Shown piece by piece: positions 21,741 to 25,368 of a DNA stretch of 25,368 nucleotides; within the stretch, counting starts at the first letter, position 1, and every line of letters starts with the position of its first letter. The position numbers were made by a program, and so were the translations under genes. Source of the stretch: Pelargonium nanum (taxonomy: Eukaryota > Streptophyta > Magnoliopsida > Geraniales > Geraniaceae); NCBI GenBank assembly GCA_036897485.1, contig JAYMTF010001211.1, positions 1 to 25,368 of the forward strand, read 5' to 3'. The notes under the pieces were generated by a model. It had not been told where the DNA came from and did not search any database. It saw only the letters and a program-made list of their open reading frames with translations.

Positions 21741-23256
21741 GGGTTTTATGGTTTTGCCTCCACTGGACTGGAATTTATTTTGGATTTAGCCCTTCTCCTC
21801 AAACTTGTGTGGTTTTGGCCCTTAAAGTTTTTATTTTTTTTTATTTTGGCCCTGTCAACCTGCTATTCTAAGTTGCTGACATCCATGTCACTTGCTTCCT
21901 CCACATCATGCGATCTTCGCCACGTCACCTATGACTCATTCTAATTTAAACGTTGCGTTTCATCTTTCAATTCCAGATGTCTCTCTCCACCCAACATACT
22001 TTCTTGCAACCAAACAGATTACACAGTTAAAATTAAAAAAAAAAATTCATTTCTTCTCAACCAAAATTGATTGAGCAGAACCCAAAATTCATACCAAATC
22101 AATAATCAAAACCAGGGTCATACTTGTTTTCCCAAAATCAAACACACCCACATCACATAAACTAGACATCAAAATCCAACAAAACTTAAACAAAATCAAC
22201 AGCAACAAAAGAGGGTCGGGCGAGAGAGTGAGAAACAGAGGAGGGTCGGATGAGATGAGCTTGGTGGTGAGGGACGGTCCGCTGGGACGAGCAGGTTTAG
22301 ATCGAAGTCCAGAAACTCCGGTTTCGCCTCCGATTACAAATCCAAAAAGCTTTCAAATTTGCAGCTTCGAGCAGGAATCCGATGATGGTTTGGTTTTTGG
22401 GACGAGACTGAAACTGGGTTCGGGAGGGTGGAGCGAAGAGAAGAGAGTAAGTTATGGATCAAAGCAATAGCTACAGCCTACAGGTAGAGAGATCTGAAGC
22501 GAGAGAGTAGAGAAAATTAAAATTTCAAAGAGAATCCACTGGAACAATAGCTACAGGTTGCGAGATCTGAACTTGATCAAATAAGATAGAACTATGACGG
22601 ATACGGACAAAGAGGAATCAGAATTTGCAGAGAAAAGATGGAAACAATGATGCTATTTTGACTTCAAGAACTTTAGATTTTTTAGGTGGGTTTTTAGATT
22701 TTTTTACAGGCATGCATGAATTTTTTAGGTGGTTTCGTTGATGTTTTATGAATGTGGCCGTTCTGTTTTGTTTATGGGTGGCCCTGTGCTGTTCATTGTA
22801 TTTTTAGTCTTTTGTTGAGCATGCAATTTAGGTGCAATATGATTTAATACTTTGTTGTTTTGATTTAAGTGGTTATTAGTTTTGAAATGTTATGAATAAA
22901 ATGTGTTTTGAAAATCGAAAGCTGAATTGTAGGCGAAACATGCAGTGCTGATAATGTCATTTAGGTGCAATATGGTTTGGTTTTGAATACAACGAAGAAG
23001 AAGAAGTTCGATCCATTATTTTTCTCTCTTTTTTTTTTTAATTTAAGTTCCACGCGTATTGACGTGGCAATCTTAGTTGAGGTGGCAGCTTGTTTGAATG
23101 GGTAGGCTGATGTAGCGATGATCAACTTGTTGTAGTAGGTTGATAGGGCCAAAATCAAAAAAATAAAAGCTTTAAGGGCCAAAATCATACGAGTTTGAGG
23201 ACAAGGGCTAAATTCAAAATAATTTCCAGTACAGTGGAGACAAAACCATATAACCC
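21741..23256. mobile_element. Non-autonomous long-TIR DNA transposon with exon-like core (Pack-MULE-like candidate)
   Basis: The first ~150 bp and last ~150 bp are inverted repeats. The left reads GGGTTTTATGGTTTTGCCTC and the right, reversed, GGGTTATATGGTTTTGTCTC. Both continue CCACTG-ACTGGAA, ATTTAGCCCTT-TCCTCAAAC, TTTTGGCCCTTAAAG and ATTTTGGCCCT-TCAACCT. No transposase is seen. The core at about 22200-22500 is GC-rich and exon-like: ATG at 22255 opens a 72-codon frame that reaches a GTAAGT donor-like site at 22447. CAATAGCTACAG occurs twice (about 22467 and 22545) and ATTTAGGTGCAATATG twice (about 22827 and 22960). Target duplications are not convincing, so the Mutator assignment rests on TIR length and structure. 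Confidence 0.75.
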
Positions 23257-23384
23257 ATAACTATTTAAACTATGTTTATTATCAATAACAATTATTTTAA
23301 AGTTCCGCGAGAACAAAATGAAAAAATAGATGGTATATAATCTGAAAGTGTGAAATTGTGGGAACCAAATTGTAATATACTTAC

Positions 23385-23739
23385 TTCCACACTTCTTTCC
23401 GGCCTGCCTATTCTTGATGTTGCACCTTTTCGGAATAGTGATTGCGATAGCCGGATTGATTCCGGCCTGATTGGCCAAAGGAGACAGCAGAACGGCACAG
23501 AGGCACTTGGGGGCTGTCCTCAGCAATGCGCCTACTTTTGTGCAGCAAACTGGCGGGACCTTGGCACTGGCGTTCCCGGCCGCACCCAGGCACGAGCTCA
23601 TGCTAGTCGCCGCGGAGCTGATCGGAGTCTTCCCGCACTCGCCTGCTGCGTCGGCTACGGGAATTATATCGTTGGAAGCTACCAACAATAATAACAACAT
23701 GACAACAAGGCTGCTAGCGGACTTTGTTTTGGAGGCCAT
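23385..23739 (-). CDS. Secreted lipid-transfer-like protein (eight-cysteine motif), exon 1
   Basis: Small secreted protein of the nsLTP/2S-albumin/trypsin-alpha-amylase-inhibitor superfamily, expected to bind lipids outside the cell. Residues 1-31 form a signal peptide (Lys-containing start, VVMLLLLLVAS core, cleavage near VADA|A). The cysteines lie at 35, 50, 65, 66, 79, 81, 106 and 117, giving C-X14-C-X14-CC-X12-CXC-X24-C-X10-C. Conserved surroundings include VPPVCCTKVGALL, CLCAVLLSPLA, INPA and PKRCNIKNRQAGKKCG. There is no GPI-anchor-like tail. All eight cysteines lie in this exon. At 23384 the sequence GTAAGT after TGTGGAA is a strong donor, in the near-C-terminal place where plant LTP introns usually sit. 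The last exon is not identified. Without splicing, the frame runs on to 23185 inside the neighbouring transposon TIR, giving an unlikely 184-aa protein. Confidence 0.88.
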
Positions 23740-23811
23740 ATTTGCTTTGTTTTCTGAATTGGTTAATTATTCAAATGCAGCTGCACAAACACTCATGTGA
23801 CTTGCTATGAC

Positions 23812-23820
23812 TATATATAA
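23812..23820 (-). promoter_or_regulatory. TATA box of the lipid-transfer-like gene
   Basis: TTATATATA on the minus strand, about 73 bp before the ATG at 23739. The leader that follows has no other obvious start except an ATG about 60 bp upstream that would fall near or before the start of transcription. The strong TATA fits a tissue-specific, highly expressed gene. Confidence 0.6.
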
Positions 23821-24149
23821 TGCTCCACACAAACACATTTTATAGCAGTTAAAGGCTAATATTAGTGATGATTTTTTTCACTAGTGGGGTGGTTGAGGGT
23901 GGAAATGTGCCAAAATTGTGCTCTAGTTTATTCAAGATACAATGATTAATCTTCGCTACAAAGTTCCCAAACAAGTTAGTGAGCATCTACTTTCACTAAG
24001 TGTGCCACACTGAAGATTTGCTACATTTTATTAAATGGTAGTCGGCAGCCAACAAGGGATGATATAAATCAATACAGATGGAAGCTTTTTAGGCAACTCA
24101 GGTTGATGCAGTTGATATAGAGACTATAGGGGTGCGTGAGTTGAAGGTA
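23821..24149. other. Upstream flank of the lipid-transfer-like gene
   Basis: Nothing recognisable beyond short A/T runs. It probably contains the distal promoter of the minus-strand gene. Decayed LINE sequence may begin near the right edge. Confidence 0.5.
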
Positions 24150-24540
24150 GTTATGCTTCTGTCGGTTGGGCCGAGCTTTGGGCATTGAGTCTTGAGATTA
24201 GGTTTGTCTCGATCTAACGGATATTCTTGATTGTATGAAAATAATTGTGGAAGCGGATGCTAGTTCCATAATTTAATATGCATAATAAATTGTCTCCCAC
24301 CTGTGGAGAACCTTGATCTTGGAATGCAGGAACCGTACTTCAAATTTTGAAGAGTTCATATCATTGCAGGTCTGTAGGCAAGCAAATCATATGACTGGTT
24401 TTTTGGCCAGATTTTGTTACTCATTTTTATCGAATTTTGGTTTTATTTCTCACCCGCTTGTGGGTGTTCATTTCTTACTTTTGGACGAATGTAATCATAT
24501 TCCAAACTCTCGTGTTATTTGACTCTCCAGAGACTTATTT
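24150..24540 (+). mobile_element. LINE RNase H-domain relic
   Basis: Plus-strand pieces follow the order of the RNase H-like domain at the end of plant L1-type LINE polyproteins. VGWAELWALSLEIRF lies near 24162-24210 (family: AELWALxxGL). MKIIVEADASSII lies at 24235-24273 (family: (V/L)xVExDSxxVV). TLILECR lies near 24311, FEEFISLQVCRQANHMTGFL at about 24343-24402 (family: HVxRxANxxADxLA), then ARFCYS. A frame change separates the first piece from the rest and stops interrupt it, so it is a decayed fragment. A decayed copy of a stand-alone RNase H-like gene is less likely. Confidence 0.65.
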
Positions 24541-25368
24541 ATAGAACCGATTCAAGATATATGAAAAAAATACAGGGATAATATATGGTACTCTCACTTT
24601 TTAGATCAATATTTGATTCCTGTATTAGCAAATGTTCTTAATTAATGATTTATAAATATTGTTTTAATCTTAGTTTCGTTATGATATAAATATTTTACTT
24701 TGATATTATACTTCTATTTATTCCTATTTCCATCCTAAATTTAAAGATTTTCTTGTAGTTTTTGAGGTTTTTTTAGGAGTTCAACATTTTAGTAGGTGGG
24801 AGTAAGATGGTGTTTGTTTTAGTATATTAAGAAAAAAAATCATAATTTTTTGATCTCATATCCATTTTAGTGATTTTCATATAACTATTTAAGAAAAATA
24901 TGACTGTGTCTTATATTTTAAAAAAAAATATATATTTATATATATTATTTGAGAGATTTTCAACTATGCATTCATTATAAAAGAAAAAAACAGACAAAAA
25001 TAAAATATTTTTATATTTTTCCAATTTTTATATAAAAAAAATCACATATAGTTTGTTATAAATAAAATGATTTTTTTATCAGAAAAAATTCATGTTATTT
25101 ATAACAAATTATATACATGATTTTGTTTTCAAATTTTCACCATAAAAAAATATTAATATATTTTATGTTGATTTTGACATTATAAAATGTTTATCAATAC
25201 TTGTTGCCAAACAATTTAAATCTTTTTTTGAAGGAACTCAAGAAGTTTATATTAAATCAAATAATGATCAATACAAACTCTGGCGAAAAAGAAGGATATG
25301 AAACCCCGACTCCATCACCAATCCAAACATACTAACAGATGATCTAGCTAATAAGTAAATAGCCCTAA
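24541..25368. other. AT-rich tail of the window, no gene seen
   Basis: Very AT-rich, with many runs of A or T and no open frame worth naming. ATCACATATAGTTTGTTATA near 25040 is followed by ATAACAAATTATATACATGA near 25100, a loose inverted repeat. The last 130 bp are less AT-rich and might belong to a repeat or gene outside the window. Confidence 0.5.

Noticed and set aside
23350-23800. Plus-strand frames of 113 and 109 codons over the lipid-transfer exon
   Set aside because: Shadows; the minus-strand frame has the signal peptide and all eight cysteines.

Overview
This window is nuclear DNA of a flowering plant, most likely a eudicot. It is AT-rich, its genes are split by GT-AG introns, and its spaces are filled with tRNA-derived SINEs, Stowaway-type MITEs, LINE relics and long-TIR DNA transposon copies. 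I cannot place it to family. I recovered four protein-coding genes by reading exons and splice sites directly. All four lie on the minus strand: a plastid ribosomal protein bL35 gene (PRPL35; 681-4680, 3 exons, 149 aa), a nucleoporin NUP43 gene (5865-9945, 5 exons, 351 aa), a heptahelical PAQR/AdipoR-type membrane protein gene of the HHP2/HHP3 kind (12908-16580, 4 exons, 412 aa), and a small secreted eight-cysteine lipid-transfer-like protein (first exon 23385-23739; 3' end unresolved).

Layout. 1-680: SINE with perfect 15-bp target duplications, then the 3' flank of PRPL35. 681-4680: PRPL35, whose 3.2-kb second intron carries an RTE-type LINE relic (about 1868-2495), a probable LTR-retrotransposon relic (about 2500-2945) and a local direct duplication. 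4681-5864: PRPL35 5' UTR with a (GAA)8 tract, a second older SINE copy and a MITE end. 5865-9945: NUP43, with Stowaway MITEs in introns 1 and 2. 10296-11980: a 1.7-kb DNA element with TIRs of about 300 bp and an internal ~126-bp tandem array. 12908-16580: the HHP gene, whose last intron holds an inverted-repeat element and a Stowaway MITE. 16600-21740: about 5 kb of AT-rich intergenic DNA with one GC-rich island. 21741-23256: a second long-TIR element (1.5 kb) with an exon-like GC-rich core, ending about 130 bp from the lipid-transfer exon. 24150-24540: a LINE RNase H relic. The rest is AT-rich and empty.

The genes do not form a pathway. They are housekeeping and membrane genes kept in order; from memory the order matches a duplicated block of Arabidopsis chromosomes 4 and 2. 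I found no sign of a new defence, mobile or biosynthetic system. The most useful observations are the exact gene models, which single-frame ORF reading misses, the likely conserved synteny, and the two long-TIR elements.
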